Assembly: GCA_003427395.1 (NCBI GenBank)
Contig: BFEA01000336.1
Location: forward strand, 451,091-476,740
Source: Chara braunii
Taxonomy: Eukaryota; Streptophyta; Charophyceae; Charales; Characeae
Reading direction: 5' to 3'
DNA length: 25,650 nucleotides
The notes below the pieces were generated by a model, which was given only the letters and a program-made list of their open reading frames with translations, was not told the origin of the DNA and did not search any database. Position 1 is the first letter of the stretch. Every line of letters begins with the position of its first letter. The translations under genes were made by a program, and so were the position numbers. Positions 1 through 10,176 of this stretch are shown in pieces.

Positions 1-566
1 CCCCCTTTCCTCCCTCTGCGCGTATTCGCGCCCCCCGCTGCGGCCCATTAGTTATCCAAGCCCTATCATCTAGCTAATCTATCTCCTTTCAAAATACTTT
101 TGTATCCATCTACCTTTAAATACGATTAGTCCCTTTTCAAAATTTCTTTTTGAAATATGTTGGAAATAAGTAGTTAATTTTTCAAATATTCTCGAAATAC
201 TTCCTCTCTGAAAATTCTTTACAATTTAAAGCTTCCCTTTTTCGAAATTTCACGATCGAGATTATTTTTTTATAGAAATTATTTCTTTTTGATATTACGT
301 TTGTACTATTTTCGAAAATACGTCCCAATTAATTCGTTAGTTCCACAAAATCTTTTTGAAATACTTTAGAATTAAATCACCCCTTTTCACAAAATTTCTT
401 TGAAAATCTTTTCCGTTTGGAATTTTCCTTCTTAACTTTTCTTTTGCATTAATTAATTACTTTGTTCTCGAAATTTTAAATTTAAAAATACTTTTGAACT
501 CATTACGTCTTTCCGAAATTTCTTTGAAATATTTTGAAATTACTTAAATTCTTTTTCTTCGAAATA
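1..566. other. AT-rich degenerate-repeat tract, left flank of element A
   Basis: After a short C-rich start (1-60), the DNA is strongly AT-rich and made of imprecise repeats of short words such as ttttgaaat, cgaaatt and aaaatactt. There is no credible coding region. The same composition and words resume at 9595 on the far side of element A, so this is one tract split by that insertion. It could be diverged satellite-like DNA or part of an older element; the sequence does not decide this. Confidence 0.7.
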
Positions 567-1600
567 TGCAAGGAACATGAATATGGACGAAGCACAGAAA
601 TCCAGATTGCAAAATCACACTGAAGTCCAAGTAGTCAAAGCAAGAGCAGATAGCACAATGGAACCGAGTAACCATCCATTTGAGAACAATACAGAAGAAT
701 CGTGAGTCAATGTCCATGCCCAACAGGTCAACACCAACAGCATAACCCAATGTAGCTCTCTCTCCTGAATGGCGTCGGGCGCCCTATCTACTCTACAACG
801 TAAGCCTACAACTACAACAATGAAAACAACCAGACAACTTGACGACCAGTGAGTGATGATGTCGACACCAATGCCGACCTCCCACCTCCACCAGGTACGT
901 CTCCTTCACCCATACTCTCCCTTGTTATCCCACACAGCGCCCTTCACTTCCGAAGAACCACCTTCACCCTCACCTCCCCTGCGCCCTTAGGCAGCCCGGC
1001 TATGGCCGCCAGCGCCCTGTGCACAGGCAGCGCCCTACCGCCTACCGCCTCGCACCTCATCCTCGCGCAGCGCAACAGCTCGCATTAGCGCAGCGTTGCG
1101 GCATTGCCCGCAATGGCCAAGATCCCTGCCCACTCACCCTGCTTGCCTATATGCCAGTGTTCCGTGTGGGCGGCCTCCCTTCAGCCTGCGTCTGGGCCCC
1201 AGTCGCTGAACCCAGGCCCGATGCAGTTGAGGCCCGGGCGATGCAGTTGCACCTCTTTCGTCAAGGCCTGCGGCCAGATTCAGATAGTGGGCCGATTTCC
1301 CTTTGGCATTTTCGGCCTCTATACCCAGCATGCATTGTCGGCCTCACGTTCAAGTGCCCAGGGCCTAACTAACTCAGAGGCCCTGGGTTTTCCCCATTTG
1401 CTGAGATCCGAGACTCGGTGCACTCCAACCAACTGGCGTGCTGCAACTGTATGGACTCCACTTCGTGAAATGTTTGCACAGAGGGCTCTTGTTGATTTGC
1501 TGGCCCGCCTTCACTTAGGGCGCGCACGAGGCTTGCTGGGGCCTTAGCCCAGAACATGTACATCATGGCAAGGCCCCTTCTTGAGGGCTCAATCCTCACA
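567..1600 (-). repeat. Element A 3' LTR (left copy)
   Basis: This 1034-bp direct repeat matches 8550-9594 throughout. The shared block starts at TGCAAGGAAC and ends at CCTCACA, and sequence identity stops abruptly outside these points. Read on the minus strand it begins TGTGAGG and ends CTTGCA. As the element is on the minus strand this left copy is the 3' LTR, next to the PPT. Long open frames inside it (for example 849-1547 on the plus strand) recur only because the LTR is duplicated and GC-rich; they match no family I know. No clear TATA box or AATAAA signal was found. Confidence 0.92.
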
Positions 1601-1613
1601 TTCCATCCCCCTT
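1601..1613 (-). promoter_or_regulatory. Element A polypurine tract
   Basis: On the minus strand this reads AAGGGGGATGGAA, a purine run with one T, directly before the 3' LTR that starts TGTGAGG. A polypurine tract in this place primes plus-strand DNA synthesis in LTR elements. It lies about 25 bp past the end of the integrase reading frame. Confidence 0.75.
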
Positions 1614-1637
1614 AGCTTCGAAAGTCCGCTGAGATGC

Positions 1638-2600
1638 TTACTTCGTAGGTGCCTTCCCTTTCAACATCCTCTCATATTTTGCTACCACCTGAGAAGCTGT
1701 GTCAATCAGTTCCTCTCTGGTGAACCACCGGTCTTCTTTTGGATCCGTATGATGCCTGAATCTGACGCGATATTCTCTCTTGGGTTTAGGAGGNCTTCCN
1801 CTACCCAANGGCTTCTGAACAGGCAGATCTNTGTGATCCACAATGTCGTCGATGTCCACTTGACCATCCATGGTTGGGGGCAGCATCGATCTCCTTGAAG
1901 GGAATTGATCAGTCTCAGCGAAAGGTGCAAGCTTTGAGGCATGAAAGACAGGGTGAGTGCGTAGGTGTCCAAGGATACGGATAACATAGGAAGGACCATC
2001 CATCTCATCCCCCACTACATCCAGGACTTCCCAAGGACCAAAGTACTTAGGCATTAGTTTTCTAGAGATACCGAATTCCTGTCCTAGCTCACTAGCCTTG
2101 ACCCAGACACGTTCCCCTACCTGAAATGAGGACTGTCGTCGATGGTTGTTCTCAGAAGCAATCATTGCTTGTCGAGCTTTCTTAATATGCTCGACAGCTT
2201 CCTGCAGCAACTTCTCATACTGCACACCATACTCAAGTGTGCCCGGAGTTGCAGAGGATCGGTTTTCAGGTAGGAGGAAGTCTAGAGCAGATCTAGGCTT
2301 CCATCCCAAGTGCAGCTGGTTAGGACTAACGCCGGTACTGTTGTGTACAGCGTTGTTGTACAGGCTGGCGATGAGAGGCAACTTCTCATCCCAATCATCC
2401 TGGCTGGGCTTGATGTAATGCCTCAGCAAGTGTTGTACAACTCTATTCATTTGCTCGGCCTCTCCGTTGGCTTCGGGATGATTCCCTGAAGTCATCTGAA
2501 GTTGACTGCCCATCTGCTCAGCAGTCTTCTTCCACAGCTCACTTGTGAAACAGACATCTCTGTCACTAACGATATTCTTTGGTAAACCAAAGTCACGCAT
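1638..2600 (-). pseudogene. Element A integrase C-terminal half with chromodomain-like tail
   Basis: This is a 320-residue open segment in the same frame as the upstream 2601-3908 segment, separated only by a TGA at 2601-2603. It holds the second and third catalytic acidic positions of the integrase core: the Asp in NIVSDRD near residue 12, and the Glu in ANGEAEQMNR near residue 48. A GPY/F-type module follows (KYFGPWEVLDVVGDE, about residue 187). The last 50 or so residues, around EYRVRFRHHTDPKEDRWF, look like a weak chromodomain, which in chromoviruses directs insertion to certain chromatin. Four Ns (1794, 1800, 1809, 1831) fall in the linker before it. The frame ends in TAA just before the PPT. 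As part of a broken polyprotein it is probably not functional. Confidence 0.88.
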
Positions 2601-3908
2601 TCAGTTGTCCTGGAACAACTTGATGACATGGTCCGTCCTTGCGGTCTCTGGCATGGCAACTGGTCTAGCGTATTTGGTGAATCGATCAATGATGGTGAAG
2701 ATGTGCCTCTTGCCACTCTTGCTGGTCACCAGGGAATCCATGAAATCCATGGAAACATTTTGTCCTGGACCAGCGGGGATAGGTAAGGGCTTCAGCAACC
2801 CAAGCGGTGCTTGAGTTCGCGGCTTGTCCCGCTGACAGACCTGACAGGTCTCTACATACTTCTTCGCGTCATCTAGCATTCCAGGCCACCAAAATCGTTG
2901 TACTAGATTAGCACTCGTCTTTTTGTAACCAAAGTGCCCGGTTGCTTCATGGCATTCTCCTAAAAACAAACTACGCAAACGTTCACTAGATGGAACTACT
3001 AGCCTTTTAACACCGGCCTTATCAAGATAGAGTAGCCCGTCCACCATCACAAACTCATTCTCTGTGGCCTTGTCTTTTGCCTGAAGTTTGCGCATGATGT
3101 CCATCGTGACAGGGTCTTCCTGATAGGCTCCCACCAATGATTGAGTTACTTCTTCAGATACACCAAACTCAGAAACTAGCGCACCTAGGTAGTCTGCCCT
3201 ACGTGATAGCGCATCTGCAACCTTGTTGTACTCTCCCTTCAGATACTCAAGCTCGAAGTCATATTGGTCTATGACTTCAATCCATCGCTTGAGTGCGTCA
3301 GAAAGAGCTGGTTGAGTCTTGATCCATTTGAGGGTCAGATGATCAGTCCTCAAGTAGAAGAACCTTCCCAATATGAAGTGTCTCCAATGGACAAGTGCCT
3401 TGTAGAGAGCATAGAGTTCCCTTTCGTAGGTGGACTTTGCCAATTTCTTCGATGGCATTTTCTTGCTCATGTACTCAATCGGTCTCAACTTCTTCCCATC
3501 CTGCTGAGCCAGCATTGCGCCAATGCCATATTGGCTTGCGTCTGTGGTCACTATAAATGGCTTCTGAGGATCGGGAACCATGAGAACTTCATGATTCACG
3601 AGTGCATGCTTCAATCGCTTGAAAGCACCCTCGCACTCATCACTCCAGTCCCACGGCGTGTCAAGTCGAGTTAGATCCGTCAAAGTAGAGGCGACTGTAG
3701 AATAGTTCTTTACGAAGTTCCTATAGTAGCCGCACATTCCTAAGAAAGATCTGACCTCAGTGACAGTCTGAGGTCGTGTCCAGTCTCGAATACTATCCAC
3801 CTTCGCATCTTCCGGCCTAATCCCTTCCGCGCATACTTCATGACCCAAGTACAATATCTTAGTGCGACCAAACTCACACTTCTCACGGTTGACCTTATAC
3901 TTGTGCTG
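2601..3908 (-). pseudogene. Element A RT C-terminus, RNase H and integrase N-terminal half
   Basis: This continues the RT frame after the in-frame TGA at 3909-3911. It starts with the RT thumb region (YLGHEVCAEGIRPEDAKV) and a connection region (FLGMCGYYRNFVKNYS). RNase H follows: TTDASQYGIGAMLAQQ, then YERELYALYKAL, then LRTDHLTLKW and KVADALSRR. The integrase zinc-binding module comes next, with His in ECHEATGHFGY and Cys in CQVCQRDK. The first catalytic Asp of the integrase core is in NVSMDFMDSL. The frame closes at TGA 2601-2603, cutting the core domain in two. These enzymes normally degrade the RNA template and join cDNA to the genome; here they are interrupted. Confidence 0.92.
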
Positions 3909-4577
3909 TCACAGGAGTGAAAGTACAGTCTCAACGTGCTGTGCATGCTCCTCGACAGACTTACTAAAGATCAGAATGTCGTCAAGGTAAACCACGACAA
4001 ACTTATCTAAGTGGTCATGGAAGATCCGATTCATGGCGTGCTGGAATGTTCCCGGCGCATTGCAAAGACCAAAGGGCATCACTACAAACTCGTACAAACC
4101 ATATCGAGTCTGGAAAGTTGTCTTGTGTTGGTCCTCAGGTCTTATAGCGATCTGATGATAGCCGGATTTCAAGTCTATCTTGCTATAGTACTTGCATCCC
4201 TGCACCCTATCCAGTAGGTCGTCTATGCGGGGTAGGGGCTCTGCGTTCTTCACGGTGATGGCATTGAGGCCTCTATAATCAATGCACATCCTTAACGTAC
4301 CCCCCTTTTTTGGTACGAATAATATTGGAAATCCGTAAGGGGAAGTACTAGGCCGGATCCATCCCTTCTCTGTCAGCTCTTTGAGTTGTCGCCGAAGTTC
4401 ATCTAACTCGGCAGGAGCCATCCTATAGATCCTTCCCTTTGGGGTTTTACTCCCTGGAATGATTTCTATAGCATGGACAACTTCCCTTTCTACAACTCCT
4501 GTAGGCTCTTCGAACAGATCAGGGAACTTAGCAACGACGCGTTCTATCTCCGGGGGTGTTTTAACGACAACCCTTTC
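3909..4577 (-). pseudogene. Element A reverse transcriptase core
   Basis: This is the RT palm and fingers. Recognisable motifs are the [12 protein letters not shown] entry region, [51 protein letters not shown] and the catalytic YLDD at 3978-3989. The catalytic Asp residues are intact. The frame opens after a stop at 4578-4580 and overlaps the end of the protease frame by about 30 nt in the -1 frame. It closes at a TGA (3909-3911) where related RTs read on, so the polymerase loses its thumb. The motif set closely matches element C at 24501-25190. The family call is certain; function is lost unless the stop is read through. Confidence 0.93.
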
Positions 4578-5320
4578 TCAGAGACATACACAAGGTACAT
4601 ACCCTCCTCTTGGTTTTGTTTGTAATAGTTGTAGAACGCTGATGCGCACAAGCAGCCATAGGTATCTATTATGTTACTGGCTTTGAACTTAGTCAATCTG
4701 GCTGTCCTGACATCAGGCAACTTATGCTTTAGCACCTTCTTATCCCAGTCGAACTGGGACTTAGCAACCTCAAGGTAGTACATGCCTAACAACATGTCGA
4801 ATGGTAAGTCGTCGCTAACCAAGAACGAAATCTTATGATTAAGTTCTCCTCCTCCATAGGAGAAGGTACAGACTACGTCCTTGATATAGTCTGTGACTAT
4901 CATGCGCTCCTTGTTGGCCAGAGTAGATGCTACAGGTCTACTAAGGTGCCGTACCCGGTCCTGTAGGTGCAGCCTTTCCAAACAGTCGCGACTTATGTAA
5001 TTCCGGGTGGAGCCTATGTCTATGAAGGCACCACATTTGCGGCCTCCTACATCGACTTCCACCACGAAATGTTCCCCTCTAGGACCTTTCCTTAGTGCCA
5101 CCCAAGATTCGCAAGGGTCCTTGTTCGACCACTCACTTTCCAGATCTTCTAAGGCTACAAACACATGTAACGTACAGAGCATAGTTTGGTCTAAATGAGT
5201 CTGCGGGGTGACAAAAGAGTCATTAGCTATGGCCTTCTCATGAAGTGGGGAGGGTATCAAACCCACTTCAACTTGAGCAGAAGCAGCTAAAACTTCCACC
5301 GGCCTCACATGTTTCCCGAG
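4544..5320 (-). pseudogene. Element A retropepsin-like protease region
   Basis: The reading frame lies between TAG stops at 5321-5323 and 4544-4546. A central stretch (EHFVVEVDVGGRKCGAFIDIG) carries the retropepsin active-site region, followed by STRNYIS and the second conserved segment LPFDMLLGMYYL. The active-site triad reads Asp-Ile-Gly (codons GAC ATA GGC) instead of Asp-Thr/Ser-Gly; the Thr/Ser normally stabilises the catalytic geometry, so activity is doubtful. The protein should release gag and pol products. The frame runs on past LLGM into a segment linking to RT, whose frame is -1 relative to this one. Confidence 0.85.
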
Positions 5321-5328
5321 CTAGAAGC

Positions 5329-5660
5329 CTAGGAAGAAGATGCCCCTATCGTAGGAGGTATCTTCTGCGTGACCTTTGCGTTCTGACACTTGTACTGGGT
5401 GTGTCCATATTCACGACAATTTATACAAGCGCCACCCACTCGACGGTCCCGCCACACGTCTTGATCAAGACCTGCCTTAACCCAATCAGCCACTTTGGTC
5501 TGATTGGAGGCGGCCTTCCCTTGACTCTTTGGATGGCCCTTCCCTCAGCCACCCGCCTTAGCCTTGACTACTGCGGCGAGGGTGCTACCCTCAGCGATCT
5601 CCTCGCCATCATACTCAGAACCCGCCAGCAGGTCTGTGAGCTCATCAATTTTTTGTTTGA
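5329..5660 (-). pseudogene. Element A gag C-terminus with CCHC zinc knuckle
   Basis: A third frame, different from the gag frame before it and the protease frame after it, carries the tail of gag. It begins near KIDELTDLLAGSEYDGEE, has an in-frame TGA at 5545-5547, and contains a textbook nucleocapsid knuckle at 5386-5427 (CINCREYGHTQYKC, C-X2-C-X4-H-X4-C). It ends at TAG 5329-5331. The knuckle binds element RNA during packaging. The switch from the previous frame falls at a run of six A around 5650-5656, so a one-base indel is the simplest explanation. Confidence 0.85.
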
Positions 5661-7162
5661 GTCCCATCGAAATCAACCATCATCAACTTCGCCCCCTTCT
5701 TCTTCAATTCCTGCGGACTCTTCTTCTTCCTCGCATCATTCTGAGAGGGTTGAGCATTTCCTAGTGTAGCCTCTAAGTCTAAGGCTTTTCTAGACAATGT
5801 CTCAAACGAATGGTACTCNAGNCNANCCTNGCTGGCNANCAAGTTCCTGAGGTTCNCTGGAAGACATCTAACAAACGTAGTCAACAGGAACTGGTCACTG
5901 TAGTTGATGCCTGGAATGACGATGAGGCTCTCTATGGTAGTCGTAAGCTCTCTGACTGACTTAAACTTTCTTTGATCTAGTTTGTTTATCGCATCAGTGG
6001 CTATTTGTACCTGCTGAGGATTGTGCCAGCGAGCTTCTACCATCTCAAAGAACTGGTCTAACGTAATAGACTGAGCCCAGTCCGCCATACGTCGTCCATA
6101 ACCGGCCTTTGCAACTATACCATCTAGCCATTTGGCTGCCTTACCCTCGAGGTAAGATGCAGCAGTAACCACTTTGTCCTCTGGCAAGGTCCTCTTCGCC
6201 TTCACCCAAACTCGAACTGTTCTCAACCAAGTGTTGAGTTCTTCGTCCTTCCTCTCGCCTTAGAAGACAAGAGGCAGTTTCATTGGGGTCTTAGGGTACC
6301 AAAGACCTTGCGGCTGTCCCTGTTGAGGAACAAGTTGTTGCGGTGGTGTAGCACCCACCGCTGGACCCGAAGAAGAAGAAGCAACAGTCTGTGCAGCTAC
6401 TGCAGACGTGCCACTTGGTTGTGTGCCAGCTTGTACGAAAAAGGGGCCAGACATCGCCGTTAACGGCAACAACGACTGTGTTGGTGGCCGAAATCCTGGC
6501 CTTTGCAAAATATCCAGGATCTGGTCTAGGGTGCTCTGCATGAAGTCCAATCGGCTGTCCACGTGCGCATGCAGCGACAACATATTGTTCTTCAAGACTT
6601 TCATTTGGTCAGACAGAACTGACTCATCCAAACCCTCTGACTCAGCTTTGTCTGCCTCTAACGTTTCAAGCTTGGCTGCTCTTCGTTTGATCTCGTTTTC
6701 CCTGTCGGTTGCTTGTTTCAGTTCCCTCTCTAACTTCAGGCGGATCCGCTCGACCTGTTGGAGCTCTAAGAGCTCCCTGCCGCGTGGGGTCAACGGGCTA
6801 AATTGCGAGCCCGCCATTTGACTTGTGGACTGACTAGAACTTACTGCCCCGGAAGTACCCTGAGGCATTCCCAACAGGGTCCAATTGGTCCCTGACGAGG
6901 ACGCAGAAGAGGATGCACATGATGACGCAGCAGAGCTTGTGCCGTTAGCCATTGCTACTGCTCTGGCTGCGGCTGCCTGCTCTCTAGCTGCTGCGATTGC
7001 TGCTGCTATCCTTGCTGCTAGCGCCCGGGCTCTGCGTTCGACACAAATCCGTCGTTCGTCTTCCGGTTGTAAGGCCTGATACACGTGCGGGACCCTAAGT
7101 GCTCCCGAACGTGTAAGTCTCACATTGTCATCTCTACCCTCATCGGTGTCTGACCCACTCAT
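5645..7162 (-). pseudogene. Element A gag (N-terminal coiled-coil region plus capsid domain), one internal stop
   Basis: The start is the ATG at 7160-7162 (MSGSDTDEGRDD). Residues 36-72 are Ala/Arg-rich, about 75-120 Ser/Gly-rich, and about 128-220 form a probable coiled coil (ELLELQQVERIRLKLEREL onward). A TAA at 6260-6262 interrupts the frame at KLPLVF, the usual entry to the retrotransposon gag domain. The same frame then continues with KDEELNTWLRTVRVW, AASYLEGKAAKWLDG, FFEMVEARW and TFVRCLP, which are typical capsid-domain segments. A cluster of seven Ns (5819-5856) spoils part of it. Gag forms the particle in which reverse transcription takes place. The frame closes at TGA 5645-5647. Confidence 0.88.
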
Positions 7163-8534
7163 CAGTTAGGCAGACAGTATCTGCACTACAACCCCCTGTT
7201 GGAGTCCTACCGCAGCATGTGTCTGACCGACACCTAATTTTCTAAAAATAGTTGTGTCCGACAGGTCCCCTACTTTACCGATCAAGTGGCCGCCTACAAC
7301 ATTCACAACAGATTGTCAACATAGTCTAGATGTATCTTGATTGGTTCACTTACAGCAGCATTAGATAAAACTGGCTATGGTAGTATACAACAGTCCTACT
7401 CTAATCTGTCTGTGAGGTGTTAGCAGTCTGTCCACCAACTAATCAAAAATACAAAAGACCATGTTGCAGATGTATGATGAGTGGGTATGGTTGTGTTTCC
7501 AGTTGAGCATCAATTAGAACCAACCCTTCCCCTCAATCCAACATACAGGTAAGCATCAATGAGCAGCGATGTCATTCGTGTGCAATGTCGGCCCACCCCT
7601 GTGCCCAAGTGGTTGCCGAATAAGCCAGCCAGTCCACTCTTATTTACCCTCGTACGGATCAAGCCTTACAGCCGGTTGATCTGGCTGATCAGGAGGAATA
7701 TTAAGAGCGCCCCCATCTCTACAGGAATTATTTAACGTCGCAGTCAGGACGACGATCACAGCCAGAATCAACCAAGTCCCCAACCAGAATTGTTTATAGA
7801 CGGTCTGGTAAGCGTCTCATAAAAGGCTGGCACACCCGGCACGACTTCTATTCAGCGCAGCAAGTGCCAAAATGGACAGCAGCCATTGCATGCGTGACCT
7901 ACTCCCATTGGGTTGGCATGGTGACCGTGACCCAGTGCTTCGACCAGGGCCCTTCAGAGGCACCACCCTTTCTCCTTCCACATGGTTTGGGGAAGATTGT
8001 CGTCTCTCAAGGTAGCGCGCTCACGACACCTCACCAAAAGAGAGGACTCTAAAGTTGGACTCACTTCCTCACGGTAAGAAGAGATTGAGAGAGTAGATAA
8101 GGTAAGGGAACAACATACCCGGAGATAGCTGCCCCCAACCACAGATTTCTCACCAATTGAGCTGAGTGCGCATTTGATGACCGGTCTTGGCCTCGGTACC
8201 ACCCACAACGCAATGCAGTGCCACCTCAGCCGAATGCCACATCAGCATGCTCTCATCACCAATCNTGATGACCGGTCTTGGCCTCGGTACCACCCACAAC
8301 GCAATGCAGTGCCACCTCAGCCGAATGCCACATCAGCATGCTCTCATCACCAATCATACATTCCGCCTGTCACCACGGCAATCAATGTCGTCTTAGCCTT
8401 CCGGCGCACACCTCTCTACCCAGGCTGTGCGCCTAATATGGCCTGACGTCACAAGAACCAACTGCGAAGAAGCATCGTCAACGCACCAAGTCTGTATAAC
8501 GCCAGCGCACCAAGGTAAGTGGCGCATCAAACCA
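7163..8534 (-). other. Element A long untranslated leader
   Basis: About 1.37 kb lies between the PBS and the gag ATG with no convincing coding region on either strand. This is long for a Ty3/gypsy leader. It would carry packaging and translation signals, but I cannot identify any. It contains the exact 90-bp duplication around the N at 8265. Short open frames here (for example 7864-8052) have no recognisable content. Confidence 0.7.
8175..8355. repeat. Exact 90-bp direct duplication around a single N
   Basis: Positions 8175-8264 and 8266-8355 are identical, beginning TGATGACCGG and ending CACCAATC, with one N at 8265 between them. An exact duplicate abutting an N is what an assembler produces when two overlapping contig ends are placed side by side without merging. 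A true tandem duplication is possible but less likely, because the rest of the element has accumulated many mutations while these copies have none between them. Confidence 0.93.
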
Positions 8535-8546
8535 GCTCCAATACCA
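8535..8546 (-). promoter_or_regulatory. Element A primer-binding site, tRNA-iMet type
   Basis: On the minus strand the DNA just inside the 5' LTR reads TGGTATTGGAGC, with a 3-nt spacer after the LTR end. It matches the plant initiator-tRNA-Met complement (TGGTATCAGAGC) at 10 of 12 positions. This site anneals the primer for minus-strand DNA synthesis, and its position fixes the element's orientation. Confidence 0.85.
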
Positions 8547-8549
8547 AAT

Positions 8550-9594
8550 TGCAAGGAACATGAATACGGACGAAGCACAGAAATCCAGATTGCAAAATCA
8601 CACTGAAGTCCAAGTAGTTAAAGCAAGAGCAGATAGCACAATGGAACCGAGTAACCATCCATTTGAGAACGATACAGAAGAATCGTGAGTCAATGTCCAT
8701 GCCCAACAGGGCAACACCAACAGCATAACCCAATGTAGCTCTCTCTCCTGAATGGCGCCAGGCGCCCTATCTACTCTACAGCCTAAGCCTACAACTACAG
8801 CAATGGAAACAACTAGGCAACTTGACGACCAGTGAGTGATGATGTCAACACCAATGCCGACCTCCCACCTCCACCAGGTACGTCTCCTTCTTCACCCACA
8901 CTCTCCCTTGTTATCCCACACAACGCCCTTCACTTCCGAAGAACCACCTTCGCCCTCACCTCTCCTGCGCGTTTAGGCAGCCCGGCTATGGCCGCCAGCG
9001 CCCTCTGCACAGGCAGCGCCCTACCGCCTAGCGCCTGCCTGCCTCGCACCTCATCCTAGCGTAGCGCAGCAGCTCGCATTAGCGCAGCGTGCCGGCATTG
9101 CCCGCAATGGCCAAGATCCCTGCCCACTCGCCCTGCTTGCCTATATGCCAGTGTTGCGTGTGGGCGGCCTCCCTTCAGCCTGCGTCTGGGCCCCAGTTGC
9201 TGAACCCTGGCCCGATGCAGTTGAGGCCCTGGGGATGCAGTTGCACCTCTTTCGTCAAGGCCTGCCGCCAGATTTAGATAGTGGGCCGATTTCCCTTTGG
9301 CATTTTCGGCCTCTATACCCAGCATGCATTGTCAGCCTCACGTTCAAGTGCCCAAGGCCTAACTAACTCAGAGGCCCTGGGTTTTCCCCATTTGCTGAGA
9401 TCCGAGACTCGATGCACTCCAACCAACTGGCGTGCTGCAACTGTATGGACCCCACTTCGTGAAATGTTTGCACAGAGGACTCTTGTTGATTTGCTGGCCC
9501 GCCTTCACTTAGGGCGGGCAGGAGGCTTGCTGGGGCCTTAGCCTAGAACATGTACATCATGGCAAGGCCCCTTCTTGAGGGCTCAATCCTCACA
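8550..9594 (-). repeat. Element A 5' LTR (right copy)
   Basis: This 1045-bp copy of the 567-1600 repeat lies next to the PBS and so is the 5' LTR of the minus-strand element. It differs from the left copy by substitutions throughout and small indels, such as an extra 3 bp near 8893 and changes near 9040-9055. I count about 20 substitutions in the first 450 bp and about 17 in the last 480 bp. Promoter and polyadenylation functions would lie here, but no strong TATA box or AATAAA is visible on the minus strand. Confidence 0.92.
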
Positions 9595-10158
9595 AATACT
9601 TTAGACTTAATTCATCTCTTTTTGGAATACCCTTAATTTCTTTCCAAATTCCTTGGAATACTTTTGCAACTCATAATTAGCCCTTTTCCGAAATTTTGAA
9701 TTCACATTTTGAACTTTGAAATTAATTACTTATTTTTATGAAATTATCTCGAAATTTCTTTTCTTTGCCGACATTTCTTTAAATTCACGTTCGGAACTAA
9801 TCCCTTCCTTCGGAATTAATCCCTCCCTTCGGAATTAATTATTATTTTTCCAAATTTTCAACCATTTTTTTTTTTAATTCCTTTTCCTAATTATTTCTCT
9901 ATAATTCGAAGATATTCCAAAATTTCACATAAATAGATTTTGAAATAAATTCAAATTTATTTTCTTCCAATATTTTGAACAATGATTTTGTAAATCTCTC
10001 CTTTGGATCATTCAAAATTTTGTTCTACCCAAATTAACTTCGAATAAATAAAGTTCCAATCGGAATAAATTTATTTATTTAATATTAATTCCCTACTTTC
10101 CAAAAAATCTTGGCAATTATCTTTATTTTTGAATTTATTGATAAATAAATAAGGGATT
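9595..10158. other. AT-rich degenerate-repeat tract, right flank of element A
   Basis: This AT-rich DNA has the same word content as 1-566 (ttcgaaatt, tttgaaat, cggaattaat). A local near-tandem repeat of a cttcggaattaatccc-like unit lies around 9797-9840. No coding region, PBS or LTR end for element B is visible. It ends at a poly-C run bounded by Ns (10159 and 10172), directly before the first codon of element B's gag. Confidence 0.7.
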
Positions 10159-10176
10159 NCCCCCCCCCCCCNCCAC

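Larger units (their letters stand above)
567..9594 (-). mobile_element. Element A: full-length degenerate Ty3/gypsy LTR retrotransposon
   Basis: This is a complete element of about 9.0 kb read on the minus strand: 5' LTR (8550-9594), PBS (8535-8546), leader, gag, zinc knuckle, protease, RT, RNase H, integrase with chromodomain-like tail, PPT (1601-1613) and 3' LTR (567-1600). Protease-RT-RNase H-integrase order places it in Ty3/gypsy (Metaviridae) rather than copia. The LTRs have TG...CA ends. The flanks share AATA (563-566 and 9595-9598); if the terminal base is counted as target, a 5-bp AAATA duplication fits. The LTRs differ by roughly 4% by eye, so insertion is not recent. In-frame stops at 6260, 5545, 3909 and 2601, plus frame changes near 5650, between 5330 and 5320, and near 4560, make it non-autonomous. 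Confidence 0.93.

Noticed and set aside
544-750. Minus-strand open frame starting MGYAVGV, repeated at 8527-8733
   Set aside because: The same LTR segment in two copies; it begins or ends in flanking DNA and shows no domain.
849-1547. Open plus-strand frames in the left LTR, repeated at 8832-9541
   Set aside because: They recur only because the LTR is duplicated; the DNA is GC-rich, the frames differ between the two copies through indels, and no protein family is recognisable.
6408-7079. Plus-strand open frames opposite element A gag
   Set aside because: Shadows of the Ala-rich and coiled-coil gag on the other strand.
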